A DNA stretch of 64,000 nucleotides. It comes from Spinellus fusiger. Its lineage: Eukaryota > Mucoromycota > Mucoromycetes > Mucorales > Phycomycetaceae. A program made the translations under genes and the position numbers. Of this stretch, positions 9,918 to 21,397 are shown piece after piece; the stretch's first letter is position 1, and each line of letters starts with the position of its first letter. The notes below the pieces were generated by a model. That model was not told the DNA's origin and did no database searches. It worked only from the letters and a program-made list of their open reading frames with translations. Where the stretch lies: NCBI GenBank assembly GCA_025094145.1, contig JALLLS010000112.1, positions 30,958 through 94,957 on the forward strand, given 5' to 3'.

Positions 9918-12914
9918 ATGTTATCTTACAAACCTTTCTGGCTCTCGGGTTTATATATCCTAAGCATATTACCACTCAGTTTAGGTAACCTTTTCCCTAG
10001 ATTGTTTTCTTTTATATATAGAAATACACACTCTGTGTTCTCTATGCCATAAAAACAGACCTAATTCTCTTTTAATGCATCAATAGAACATAGTATTGAC
10101 AATAAGAGACTTTCTAGAGTCGAGCCTCTCACTCAAATCACATTCGAAATCGCACCACGGTCCAACTTCTTCTTTGAAAAGCGACAAACCACACCTAATT
10201 GTCTTCATTCACCCACAGCACGTTCTGTTGAGCACGATGATACCTTGAGATTATCCATTGAAGCTTTCAACCAAACTTATCAATTACACCTTGAGCCCAA
10301 TACTGATCTATTCCATCCCAGTGCAGTGACAGTAGATGAGAATGGAAGAGAGGAAAAGATACGACCCGAGTCTTTCAGAGTCTACCGTGGCTATTGTATT
10401 GATAAATATTATTCAGATGAGCGTTGGAAGACAGACCAAGCCAATGTCAAAAGGGATGACTTTCTTACTCAGCATGAAAAGGGTGTTCTTGGTTGGGCTC
10501 GGATAATTGTTCGTTATGATGAAGGGTATGGAGAAGACTTGATTCTTCTTTCTCAATTGACCTGTCTTTCTAACTTCCTTTTTTATCTGTCTATCCTTTG
10601 CTGTTTCTGGTCAATTAGGCATTCCACCAAGATTCCTATTATTGAAGGCTCCTTTCGTGCACATGGAGATACATACAATATAAAATCCACATCAAATTAT
10701 AGATTGGTCAAGCGTTCGGACGACGCAAGATTGGTCAGTGGGGACAACAGTCCTATGGTAATCTACCGAGATTCCGACACAATTCAGTCTACACACTATA
10801 AACGTACTCCCAAAAGTGGTGCCTGTGGATTTGATCAACTTATTCCCAATCCCAAGTCCTTCAGACAGTCCGCACTGTCTTCCTTAGGAGATGGAACAAC
10901 CATTTCCCGTCGCTATGGAATGGGAGTTTTAGAAGACCCTTTTAGCCTACAATTCACACAGATATCTTCTTCTCGCCTCTTTAAAAGAGCGGCCGCCGGA
11001 TGCCCCACAACAAGAAAAGGTAAATGAACACACGGAAGCTATTAAAAGCTGTAAAACTCATCTCTTGGCCTTATTCTTTAGTGAATTACATGGGCATAGG
11101 TAAATAGCCGGCACAGCTTGTGTCTGGACACTATAGTATGTATACGGTAGCTTATCTTGATACATTTATAGCTGCCGATTGTACATATACAAAGTACTAC
11201 ACTTCTGTGGATCTTGCAAGAACTCAAATTATCAATGATTGGAATACAGTATCTGCAGTGTATGAAAGCAGTTTCAACATTGCACTGGGTATTATCAATA
11301 TCACAGTGATGAATGAAGTGTGTCCACCAGAGCCATTAGATAGCATATTATGGAATCGCAACTGTAGTGATGCCACCTATACTATCAACAACCGCCTCAG
11401 TGACTTTAGTCAATGGAGAGGTACAATGAGTGATGATGGTGCAGGCCTCTGGCATCTCTTGACCCAATGCGCGTAAGTCAACGGTGGGTAGTAATGTACT
11501 TTGACTAATGTATGTCTGTGCATGTATTAGTACAGGTGTTGAGGTTGGTGTTGCATGGCTATCACAATTATGCACTAGTAGTGCAAGATCTCAGGTGCAA
11601 AATGGTGTCACGCAATATGTATCTGGAACAGGTGTTTCTTCTATCAGTAAGTGCTTTCAGTATCAAGGCAAGACACTAATAGTGTTCAGTCCGAGATGAA
11701 TGGAAAGTAGTGGCGCATGAGATTGGACATGGATTTGGTAAGTGAACAATGTAGATACCTATAGACTCATATCATTCAATAGGTGCTATTCATGACTGCA
11801 CAACAGACACATGTCCATGCAGTGGGTCTTCCTGTTCATGCTGTCCATTGAGTGACACCCAATGTAGTGCGGATGGAGAATATATCATGAATCCAACAAG
11901 CAATGTATCAAGTAATGCATTCAGTTCTTGTTCAATTTCTACCATATGTAACTCATACCCTAGATTGAGTTCATGTCTTGAAGGTAATCTCTTTATTACT
12001 AGTAGTAGTATTATTATTTCAATCTGTAGACTAATAGTCCCTAGATCCAAACAGTAGAAAAGTACAAACCCTTGAGATGTGTGGCAATGGACTAGTGGAA
12101 GCAGGAGAAGAGTGTGATTCGGGTGGAGAAGAGACTAGTTGCTGTAACGCAGCCACCTGCAAACTGAAGGCTGGGGCTGTATGCGAGTAAGTGGGTCTAT
12201 AGTCTTCATTCACTCATCATTGTCTCCTCAAGTGATCTCAACCACCCTTGCTGCAACCAGTGTCAGATCAGGCCAAGTACATTTGCCTGCAGACCAGCAT
12301 CTTCTTTGTGTGATGTTACCGAATACTGTACAGGCAATTCGTCAAGTTGTCCTACAGATCAATACAATCCTGATGGCCAGTCCTGTGGCAATGGGCTTCA
12401 ATGTGCCTCTGGTGCTTGTACCTCACGAGATGAACAGTGTAAAAGTCGTGGTGTCTCTCTAAATGTCACTTCTGCTTGTTCATCGGCTGGATCTGAGTGC
12501 CGTTTATATTGTAGCAATCCCAGTGCATCAGGCTGTATTGTCTTCAATGGCCAATTTCTCGATGGCTCTCCTTGTGGTTCTGGAGGTTTCTGTAGAAATG
12601 GATCCTGTGATCTTGGAAGCCTTAATAACAAAGCTCTTGACTGGCTACAGAACCACAAACAGATTGCTATACCTGTTGGTGTTGTACTTGCTATCATCCT
12701 TTTGTTTATCACATACTATGTGGTTCGGAGATGCTGTTGCGCTCCACGACATGTCACAACTGCACCTAAACCTGTGGTGCCTATTCATACAGTGTCGCAG
12801 CATTCTTCCTCTACTACCTTACCACCGCTCTACCCAAGATCTAGTGGTGTATACCCTGCCTTACAACCCCCTTTACATTATAATACTCCAGCTACTTATT
12901 CAGTCAATCAGTAA
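9918..12914 (+). CDS. ADAM-family metalloprotease with disintegrin domain and transmembrane anchor
   Basis: A zinc endopeptidase of the reprolysin/ADAM (M12B) family, predicted at the cell surface. Ten exons: 9918-9984, 10087-10525, 10619-11019, 11082-11099, 11172-11472, 11531-11646, 11690-11737, 11783-11983, 12045-12186 and 12233-12914; together 804 residues. Exon 1 encodes a signal peptide ([20 protein letters not shown]) and its phase joins exactly to the prodomain. The prodomain is followed by the catalytic domain with the zinc motif [12 protein letters not shown] at about residues 457-468, which is split by an intron. A Cys-rich disintegrin region follows ([18 protein letters not shown]), then Cys-rich repeats, a transmembrane segment near 721-741 ([18 protein letters not shown]), and a short Pro/Ser-rich cytoplasmic tail. 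Exon 4 is only 18 nt. ADAMs are known from some early-diverging fungi; the substrate here is unknown. The 5' exon is the least certain part. Confidence 0.9.
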
Positions 12915-13065
12915 TTGCACCTACATCCTACACTCTTCTTCTATAATATTCCATATATATATATATAAACTCCCCCACCCTACAGTACATAGGTTCAATG
13001 TAGATACATGTATGTATTTAATTATTTAATTATTTATTGTCTTACTACATTCTATTTTAAAACAA

Positions 13066-14655
13066 TCAAGACATTGCATCAAGCACTGTTGTAAGAGTCA
13101 TCATGTCATCTCGAATATTCCTTGCAAACCGAATCAATTTGTCCTATTGTTTCTTGATTTAGTCTACCCTTTAGGATAGAATGGCAACTTACTTTATTAT
13201 CGAGTACTTCGATGGATTGTGTCAGTGCATTGTAACGTAAAAAAAAGGGTCGTTTCATCTTGGATGCAAATTGGCGCACCTTTTCTTGAGCATCTCTAAA
13301 TGACTCTGCTAAAAAGTAAACCTACAATAATGACAATAACATGTGGTTATTCTCCCTTTTCTTCTTCTTATTATCATAGAGAGTCAATCTCTTACGGGTT
13401 GGTATTCCGTGACAGGATAGTCCTGCTGTGATGTCTTTTCTGGATCAAAGGTTCGAATCTCTGGTTTGTCTGATAGACAGTATTCGAGTTCGCCAAATGA
13501 ACTCAGCAATCCTGCACCAAAAGCACGGATCTCTCCATCTTGTTTACACAGACCAAACTCCACTGTAAACCAATAGATAGTAGAGAGCTTAGCAATGTCT
13601 TCTTCTGAAGCCCCTAAAGAGGCCAACCCAATCTCCTGTGAAAAGTCTGCAAAGTCAGGATCAGCAAATAAGGGAACATGGCCAAGCAGTTCATGACAGC
13701 AGTCTGGCTCTGGTGTAAAGAATGGCTTGGAATTGTGTCGAATGTATTGGGTAGAGTAGAACACTCGAAAGGCAAGGGAGTTGAGGAAGTCGCGGCTAGA
13801 GAGCAATCCCATCACAGGACGAATTGTAAATCCGGTACAGTTCTTGAGGAAGCGTGAAATATGCTCCAACTGAGGAATCTTCTTATCTCCATAACCACAG
13901 TTCTGTACCAAGAGAGGGAAGATAAACTGGTGCTCACGACATGCATGGGTTGGGTACATCTCCATTAAGCGTCTATACACTTTTCCCCATGTTTCGTTTT
14001 CTTCTTCTGTGTACTCAATCTCAGGCACAGGCAGACCGCTACGGTAGGTCTTGGCAATATTGGTGATGTATGCTCTGCGTGCACGATACACTGGATCGTG
14101 GGCACCAGGATGATCAGAGGCTAATGCAGTTTATTAGAGAACATAGACTGGCTTTCTACAAGACAGGACACAAGACACCAGACACAAGACACACTTACTG
14201 AGGTCTTCTCCCATCTCCAGAACTTTATTAGCAAATAAGTCCAAGTCTGTCATATTGCGTGGGAACCAGGGGATGTCTCCTTTTGATACTGAGTGAGTAC
14301 TACCGTCCTGGGGTTGCCTTGCTTACCATCCTTAGCTTCTGAACTCATGACTTGTACATCCTGAGTATAAGGACGAATGTTTTCAATGATACACTGTACT
14401 TGTGTAGGTGTAGGGTTCACCAGATCAACAACAAAGTCGTAATCCCAGTCTTTTTTAATACTTGGACGACTGTTGAAACCCGTGGAATAAGGATCCATGC
14501 TCAACATTTAGATTGACTTACGATTCAATATGGCGCAGAGAGACATGGGTGTTCTTGATGGCTGATAAGCACTCTTCCAATGCTCCCACCTTGTCCTTGA
14601 TAGAAAAGCAGAGGGTGGTGGTGTTGGTGCTATCGTCCAGGATTTTGTTTATCAT
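13066..14655 (-). CDS. Phenylalanine 4-hydroxylase (aromatic amino acid hydroxylase)
   Basis: Converts phenylalanine to tyrosine with tetrahydropterin and non-haem iron. Six exons on the minus strand: 14655-14522, 14469-14327, 14279-14199, 14120-13396, 13321-13193 and 13143-13066; 429 residues. The N-terminal ACT regulatory domain is visible ([20 protein letters not shown]). The catalytic domain carries the iron ligands: H262 and H267 in [12 protein letters not shown] and E307 in [10 protein letters not shown]. Their spacing (5 and 40 residues) equals that of human PAH (H285, H290, E330). The last exon gives the family's C-terminal helix ([17 protein letters not shown]), reached only after splicing. 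The first ATG follows an in-frame region without a better start. The gene is convergent with the ADAM gene, 151 bp apart. PAH is rare in fungi and known from Mucoromycota. Confidence 0.93.
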
Positions 14656-16200
14656 TTTGATTGTAGCAGTAACAGAAAGAAGAAAAGATATCAAGAGAAT
14701 CTTTACAAACAAATGGACTCCTTTATCCTAGACTTCTTCACATCGTTATTTCCACGATCACGTGTGTTCATGCAACAGTAGAACAGTAAAATGCTCAGAA
14801 GACATCTCCTGTATTCATAGTCCGGGATAAGCCCACCTTTCTCTACCGCTGCTTTTATTATGCAGTGTATTTGGACTCTAGTGAAGGGCCAAAGAAGTAC
14901 TGATCCCTAGAATAGACCCTAGACAGAGAGAAATCCACACTAATAGATAAAGGTAGGTTATCGAATAGAGCGAGGAGGAAGAGAACAGTGCGACTATACT
15001 CAATGCATGGGTGGGACATAATAACACAACCTTATTTTGACCTATACTGTCTATGCGATTACATCTTTAGTATCTGTCCTACACATCGAATGGGCCTTCT
15101 TAAAGACATTCCCTTGGCAGTGGAAAACAGGAACCCAAGTTACAATAATGTCTGGTAAAACAGAGCAAGGTGGATGATAACATTCGATCCCTTCATTCTC
15201 TTTTAACTGTGGTTAGACCTATTCCACTGTCTATTTGATGTTTGGCTGGTGTAGTAGCATCCACAACCACTCAACAGATAGGAAAGATACTTGTTTAGAC
15301 TCTTTTCAATCTATACATCTGATATAAGTATATACTAGCATTAGTATTTGGCACAAGCAATCAGTTATGGCGATGGAAGAGATTAGGAGTAACTTAGCTT
15401 TTATTTATTTGCTTTATTCTCTCTTTCTATAATAAACGTACGGTCTAGGTACAATAGAACTACACCGAAGATTGAAAATACACTGGACAAATCCATCCTC
15501 AAGTTTCAATACACGCACACACACCTTTAAGAAACCTTAATATTTATGGGTTTATAGTTCTCAAGTTGGAACCAATACTTTCTTTGAACACTAAAATGAG
15601 TTGTATTTTTTTCCTCCTTGGTCACACCTATCTACTGAAGGGGTTTTTCCATTTCTCTGTTGTGGTTTGGACTTATAGTTATTGTTGAGTAATTCATAAT
15701 AAGAGCACTATTGCCAACACTAATGAATTGTGTTGCAATGTCAATCTTCCTTTCTTTCATCAAATCCAACTTGTCTTATTATTATATTCCTAAAGCAAAT
15801 ATAAAATATAAAAAGGTAAACTAATAAAAGGTCGTTCTATTGACCCTCTTTGGTTATTCTACAGTGTGTATACTATGTTTTTATATCTACATTGGCACTG
15901 CTGTCTGAGGTCAATAGATTTGCTTACTTTCTAACCATAAGAAAACAAGACAACGGGGTCTTCCATGACGCACGTATTTCTATTTCTCATTTACAGTGAG
16001 CGGATGAATTCATCTGTTCCCATGACAGTCTATTTGTATTCTTGTCACCGATTAAACGATGATTTCCCTGTTTAATAAAGACAGAAACAAAAGATATGTT
16101 GGGTAATTCATCCAATCTTATATTACCTAAGCTATAGTCTATGTTTCTTGAGGTAACAGTAGATATGTTTTACAAGTTAAGTTGATGATTATAGAATATC

Positions 16201-16283
16201 AATCTACTTGAATTCACAGTTATTCATTTGAATTCACAGTTATCTACTTGAATTCACAGTTGTTCATTTGAATTCACAGTTAT
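16201..16283. repeat. About four copies of a 20-bp tandem repeat
   Basis: The unit is roughly ttgaattcacagttatctac; alternate copies carry ttcattt instead of tctactt, so the true period may be 40 bp. It lies about 0.8 kb upstream of the ML-domain gene and 1.5 kb upstream of PAH. Confidence 0.8.
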
Positions 16284-16869
16284 CTTTTCTCTACATTTCT
16301 ATTAAAAATATCACCCCTTGTTATTGTCAGTTCATTCATCAACCCTTTTCTATACAACTGCCCTATTCTTTCCAAAGGACTTGTTTGCTTTATATAAAAC
16401 AATAAAAGTCTTCCAGTCTCTTCCCGTCTTCTTCCCTGCCCTTTACTCACTTGATCTTCTATTGAAGCGGTAGATAAAATCAGACCATCAAATTCAACCA
16501 ATTACCGTCACTATTGCCGTCAGTTATTAAGGCACTCTTGGTGCTGGTAACCTCCTTATAAGGAATCTATTCATAGCACGTCATTGTTCTGAGTAGACAT
16601 CACATGCACTTATTGTTCATTCTTAGCTAACGATGTCTTGTGGCTTTACTGATCTTTTTCATTCATTGATAGACAGTAGTGAATGGACTCTATTCTTCTA
16701 TGAAATAAGCCAATGAAAGAGAGAGGGTTGTTGTCATGGCAATCTGATGTAGTGTACACCAGTAGACCCCAAAGTGCAATGGATTCCTTTTATTAGCCAT
16801 GCCAGTCTCTTTTCTCTTTTCTCTTTTCTCTTCTCATTGGCCCATGAATGGATGCAACAACCTCTTTGC

Positions 16870-16877
16870 TATAAAAG
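16870..16877 (+). promoter_or_regulatory. Candidate TATA box for the ML-domain gene
   Basis: TATAAAAG in a locally GC-richer setting, 222 bp before the ATG at 17099. Inverted CCAAT-type ATTGG (cattggccc, about 16837-16845) lies about 30 bp upstream. If used, it implies a 5' leader of about 190 nt. Confidence 0.45.
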
Positions 16878-17098
16878 ACCGCCTCATACTCAGACAGAAA
16901 CACTTATGCAAACACAGTCCCTCTTCATTCGATCATGTGAGCGGGTCTTCAAATGAATCTTCTTGGGGTGCCTAAACATCTCTTCCAATACACTTTACAA
17001 CCTTTCTTGTTGTTATATTTTTCTGTGTATTTTTGTTGCTGTCTTTTCTGTTGTTTGTAATTTTATTTTATTTTGTATTTTGCCTTGATTTCTTCATA

Positions 17099-17886
17099 AT
17101 GAGATTCTCCAGCCTTAGTGTTGCTGCCCTTGCCACTGCAGCCACCCTTGCCACAGCCACCCATGGTTCTTTCCTGCCCAACTTCTTCTTCCAGTCAGAA
17201 GAAGATGTGTTTACTGAGAAGACTAACCTTATTACGAATTGTGGTGACAGCACTGATCTATTGATGCAAGTGATTAGAGTGATCCATAAGAGTAGACATT
17301 CTTCTGTAAAAGTAGACTCACCCATACCTTGTACTTTCAATAGTATCAAGGATATTACACTGACACCTGATCCACCTGTCAAGGGCCAACTTCTTACTGT
17401 TGACTTTAGTGGATTTCTCAAGGAGCCTGTTGAGAATGGCACTTATATTGATGTGGCCATTAAATATGGACTGGTGCAGATCATCCACAAGAGATTTGAT
17501 TTCTGTAATGAAGTAGCAGACAAGGTGGATGAAGCCTGTCCCATTCCAGAAGGACCTCTTGTCTTTCACAAGGAGATTGAGTTACCAAAGGAGATTCGTA
17601 AGTGTTTATTGACTTGTAGAAGAAGTATGACGTACTTAATTTCTTCTTTTTTCTTCTTTTTCTTTCTGTAGCTGGAGTAAGTAAATGAAGTCTGTAGGGG
17701 CGGGTTTTCAGGGTGTCTGCACAGAATGTGTTCATAGAATGTATCCATGGCAACACCACTAACATTCCTTTTACTTAATGTTTTACTTATTTGTAGGGAA
17801 GATACACAGTGAATGCAAAGATTGTCTCTTCCACCGAAAAAAGAATTGCCTGTCTTGTTGGAAAGACCTCTTTTCCCCGTCGATAA
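17099..17886 (+). CDS. ML-domain (NPC2/phosphatidylglycerol-transfer-like) secreted lipid-binding protein
   Basis: A small secreted lipid carrier of the MD-2-related lipid-recognition family. Exons 17099-17265, 17344-17597, 17672-17676 and 17797-17886 give 171 residues. An N-terminal signal peptide (MRFSSLSVAALATAATLATA) is followed by the ML fold: NLITNCGDSTDLL, then DPPVKGQLLTVDFSGFLKEP, YIDVAIKYG, a conserved FDFC, and after splicing GGRYTVNAKIV and IACLVG. The first intron (17266-17343) uses a GC donor (GCAAGT) and is 78 bp, so the unspliced frame stays open; removing it restores the family spacing DLL-x-DITLTPDPPV. The third exon is only 5 nt (CTGGA): the surrounding exons do not join in phase without it, and it supplies P-G in EIPGGRYTV, the conserved segment. 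The ATG at 17099 starts the signal peptide. Confidence 0.85.
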
Positions 17887-18153
17887 TCTTCTCAGTGTCC
17901 TATGAAGAATAGAACTGACACAGATTCCCCCTTCTCTCTCTCTTTTGCTCAATGGTTCCATAATTTTTCATCTCAATAAACAAACTCAAATGCACGCAAT
18001 ACTTTCTGCTCATGGACTCTCCAACAGACCCCAGAGTGTTGTCTTTTCTTCTTCTTCTTAAAGAGAGACGAGTTTATAGTGTTTAGTAAGAGAAAGAAGC
18101 AGATAGATCAACAAAAAGGAGAAAAAGAAAAGAGAGTGTGTATGGGGAGGAGG
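17887..18153. other. Convergent intergenic spacer
   Basis: Joint 3' region of the ML and OSBP genes, with CT/GA-rich runs and an AATAAA at 17975-17980 suitable as a polyadenylation signal for the plus-strand gene. Confidence 0.4.
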
Positions 18154-19747
18154 CTAAGGATCATTATTGGAGGGAGGTGGTGTGTGGTGTGCAAATAACA
18201 TGTCCTGCAGCTGCTTCTTTGCTTGTTGTGGCTGCTGAAAGTCAATACTACACAAATATGTCAATTGCTTTTGTCTCTCTTTTGAATCCTTCTTCCGTGT
18301 AGAATATACCTGTCATTGCCCTTGAAAACGTACTGTCCATCCAACAGCTTGAAGAATACAGGCTCAAAGGGTGTATTTCTCTCTTCTCTCAGCTTGGCCT
18401 CTTCTCTCTGACGCTCCTCAATCCCCAACTTCTCTTCTGTCGCCATGTCCATGGCATCGTTCTTCAAAGCAGCCGAGAGATCAGCCCACAGCCGTCTTGA
18501 CTCGTTGGACGCCTGCTCACTCTCTGAAACCACTGTCTTTTGCTGTAGTTTTGCGGTTTGTGTATCAAGAAGAACTGTTTTGCTGCTGGACTTGACTGAT
18601 TTGATATAGATCTCACTCGACCACTGACCAGAGATATCATACAGAACCTCTCCTGTGGACTCCTTCTTTATTTTGCCTACTAGCGAGTTGTATTGCCCAG
18701 AAAAGAACCCCTGGACATTCAGTCATGGTTCAGCGATGAGACAGAACTTACTTTTGTCTTGAAGTCCAACTCACACACCAAATCACTCGAACGACATCTC
18801 AGCACGCAATTGTCGCCCAATTCCAACACCATCTTGCCAACTAGAAAAGAAGGGGCATGAGGAGAGAGGTGTGCTGGTGGCTGACTCTAGTCAACAGAAC
18901 ACTTACATAGGATGCCGCGTGCATACATGTTGGGCATGGTGAAATCATAGTGTTCGTTGTGAAGATGGCTAAACTCAATGTACGAGTCTCCCTCCATTAA
19001 GCTCACTACACTATTCCCCAAAAACCTTGACTTTGGACGAATATTGCCTTGAATCCGAATTCCGTTTTCGGGACTTCCATAGTAGTAGGCTGAGATGGGA
19101 GGATGGTGGGACACTTGTTCGGCGACAAAAAATGCGTCTGTCCCATTCCCATAACTCCACTGACACTCAAAGAACTCTCCCAGCACTGGATTATAAGGCT
19201 TCTTGACGCCCTACACATCATTGTCACCATCCCACTCCAGATCAGCACCTCTTCTTCTTCTCTCTCTTCTTCTCTCTCTTCTGACTGTCTTGTTTTTGTT
19301 TTACCAGGATGAATTACCTTTGGTTTGATATGCCAGCCAGACAGAAAGTAGCGCAGCACAGCAATAAACCGGTTCTGCTGGCCTGTTTCCTGTGCTGCTC
19401 TGCATTGTCAGTGAGGGGGGATAGAACTGCCAAGGTGTAACTTACAAGAGTAACAGGTCAGCGTGACTCATATAGTCCGTGATCTTTTCGAGAAGACTGC
19501 GTGGTTCAAGAACAAAGGTAGGGAAGGTGACTCTGTGCAGATCCATGTCTTTGCGTAATTGGCTAATCATGCCCATAATGATACTACGAGAGCTATCTTC
19601 CAGTACCTCTGTGCTGTCAGGATCACTGTCTGCACTGGTGGTGTGCTGTGGCGTGGAGGTGCTGGGTGTAGGTGTGCCCATGCCTGTGCCTACAGAAACA
19701 GCACTGGTGGCGGCTGTGGTGACGTCTTTTACTATAGAACGTAACAT
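18154..19747 (-). CDS. Oxysterol-binding protein (Kes1/Osh4-type lipid transfer protein)
   Basis: A cytosolic sterol/phosphoinositide exchange protein acting at membrane contact sites and the Golgi. Six exons: 19747-19446, 19399-19318, 19210-18907, 18840-18752, 18710-18310 and 18247-18154; 423 residues, close to yeast Kes1 (434). The ORD signature EQVSHHPPISA sits at about residues 160-170, after the family motif PYNPVLGEFFECQW. A lid/N-terminal helix region and FVLEPRSLLEKITDYMSHAD precede it, and the C-terminal helical region WADLSAALKNDAMDMATEEK is present. No PH or ankyrin domain is seen, so this is the short OSBP class. The N-terminus has a Thr/Pro-rich insert (residues about 20-45). Introns are 41-107 bp; the 107-bp intron contains a long CT repeat. 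Confidence 0.93.
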
Positions 19748-20007
19748 TCTTATTGAGAGAAAGAAGAGGAAGAAGAAGAAAAAGAAGCAAATGCCGAGGG
19801 TAGGAAAAAAATGTGCCGATTAAAGACTAACACAGAAATAGGAAATTCTCTCTCTCTCTCTCTCTCTTTTTCTTTCTCTCTTTTGGGTGAGCAGGACTGC
19901 CAACGCGTCTTTTAATCCCTTCTCCCCTCCACTGGTAGACACAAATCCAAGTGAATATATAATAAATATAGACTCTATAATAAATAGAATAAATAGATAG
20001 ACTGTAT

Positions 20008-20052
20008 ATATAACATAACATAATATAATATAATATAATATAATATAATATA
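20008..20052. repeat. (TAATA)n pentanucleotide microsatellite
   Basis: About eight tandem ataat/taata units after ataacataacata. It is AT-only and non-coding. Confidence 0.75.
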
Positions 20053-20542
20053 CTATGACCGAGTGAATAGATAGGGGTGGATGTAGGCAGACTTCAAAAG
20101 ATCTCTCCTTGAAATGGGGGTTTATGCAGTCTTCTCTTAGTTTATGCAGTGGTTTGGTAGTAGCTATTCTCCTCCACTCACTGCAAATCACAAATATTTC
20201 TTATGATAACACTGCAATAAAAGACCCTCTTTCTACAGACACTCCACCCACTGCAACAACAGAGGAAAAATACCTCAGCACCAGACCAACTTCCTACTAG
20301 GCTAAACCACTCCATTTGAGAAAAAAGAAAAAAAAAAGGCAAGCTAATGCCACATCAAAGTCACGTGAACAGACCAGCTCTACTCCGGAGGGGAGGGGAA
20401 GGAGCAAGCAAGATGCCAAAGGAATCAGCCTATCACCAACGAAATCCTTCCTTCTTTCATTGACAAGGTAAATAATCACCCACTACCTACACACCAGTCC
20501 CCTTCCACGCCAGCATTCCCTCTGTACAGTCCATGATAGAAG

Positions 20543-20632
20543 CCATCCATCCACCCATCCATCCAACCACTCATCCATCCACCCATCCATCCAACCACTC
20601 ATCCATCCATCCATTCATCCACATCCATCCAT
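20543..20632. repeat. ATCC-based minisatellite upstream of RPS5
   Basis: A 28-bp unit (beginning catccatccacccatccat, ending aaccact) is present twice in tandem, followed by further catc/catt units, 25 bp before the RPS5 ATG. It probably lies in the 5' leader or core promoter. Confidence 0.75.
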
Positions 20633-20656
20633 TTCTCCTTGTATAAAGTATGAAGA

Positions 20657-21397
20657 ATGACCACTGACTCATTCTTAAGCATGGTCGCTTTGAACTTACC
20701 CGCTGACGTTTTGGCCAGCGCTGATGGCTCCCGCAAGCTTTTCAACAAGTGGTCCTATGAGGAAGTTGAGGTCAAGGATATCTCTCTCCAGGACTACATC
20801 TCTGTTCGTCAGCATGTGTACCTTCCCCACACTGCTGGTCGTTTTGCCACCAAGCGTTTCCGTAAGGCCCAGGTAACTTTAGCAGAGATAGTCATACTAT
20901 AAACATATATATATATATATAAGAAAGAAAGAAAGCAAAAGCAAAAGCAAAAGCAAAAGCTCATCCCATGTTGGTAGTGCCCCATTGTCGAGCGTCTCAC
21001 CAACTCCCTCATGATGCACGGTCGCAACAACGGTAAAAAGCTCTTGGCTGCCCGTATCGTCCAACACGCCTTTGAAATCGTCCACTTGTTGACCGACCAG
21101 AACCCCGTTCAGATTCTTGTCGACGCCATCATCAACACCGGTTGCCGTGAAGACTCCACCCGTATTGGTTCTCAGGGTACTGTCCGTCGTCAGGCTGTGG
21201 ATGTGTCTCCTCTCCGTCGTGTCAACCAGGCCATTGCTCTCTTGACCACCGGTACTCGTGAGGCTGCTTTCCGCAACGTAAAGACCATTGCTGAATGTCT
21301 TGCTGATGAGTTGATCAACGCTGCCAAGGGTTCTTCCAACTCCTATGCTATCAAGAAGAAGGATGAGCTTGAGCGTGTGGCCAAGTCCAACCGATAA
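20657..21397 (+). CDS. RPS5: 40S ribosomal protein S5 (uS7)
   Basis: A small-subunit ribosomal protein that contacts the 18S rRNA head and mRNA exit region. Exons 20657-20872 and 20978-21397 encode 211 residues. The conserved blocks are [40 protein letters not shown] (across the intron), [40 protein letters not shown] and the C-terminal [15 protein letters not shown]. The 105-bp intron (20873-20977) carries TA, GAAA and GCAAAA repeats. Codons are C-ending and GC-rich compared with neighbours (CGT, AAG, GTC, ACC), as expected of a highly expressed gene. AATAAA directly overlaps the stop codon region. Confidence 0.97.

Larger units (their letters stand above)
14656..17098. other. 2.4-kb intergenic region between divergent PAH and ML genes
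   Basis: No ORF here looks coding. It must hold both promoters. It contains a tandem repeat at 16201-16283 and a good TATA box at 16870-16877. The 73-codon minus-strand frame at 16280-16501 has no motif and overlaps the repeat edge. Confidence 0.45.
19748..20656. other. Divergent promoter region between OSBP and RPS5 genes
   Basis: 0.9 kb without a supported gene. It contains GA/CT-rich DNA (19755-19885), a pentanucleotide TATAA-type repeat (about 20008-20052) and an ATCC-rich minisatellite (20543-20632) just before the RPS5 start. Confidence 0.5.

Noticed and set aside
12398..13029. Alternative frames over the ADAM 3' end (188-codon plus, 104-codon minus)
   Set aside because: They overlap the supported disintegrin/TM frame and have no family resemblance.
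13441..13460. Possible tRNA T-loop (ggttcgaatc)
   Set aside because: It lies in the PAH coding exon, and no acceptor or anticodon stem can be folded around it.
17068..17961. Minus-strand frames of 124 and 131 codons over the ML gene
   Set aside because: They overlap a gene with clear family match and splice sites; they look like shadows.
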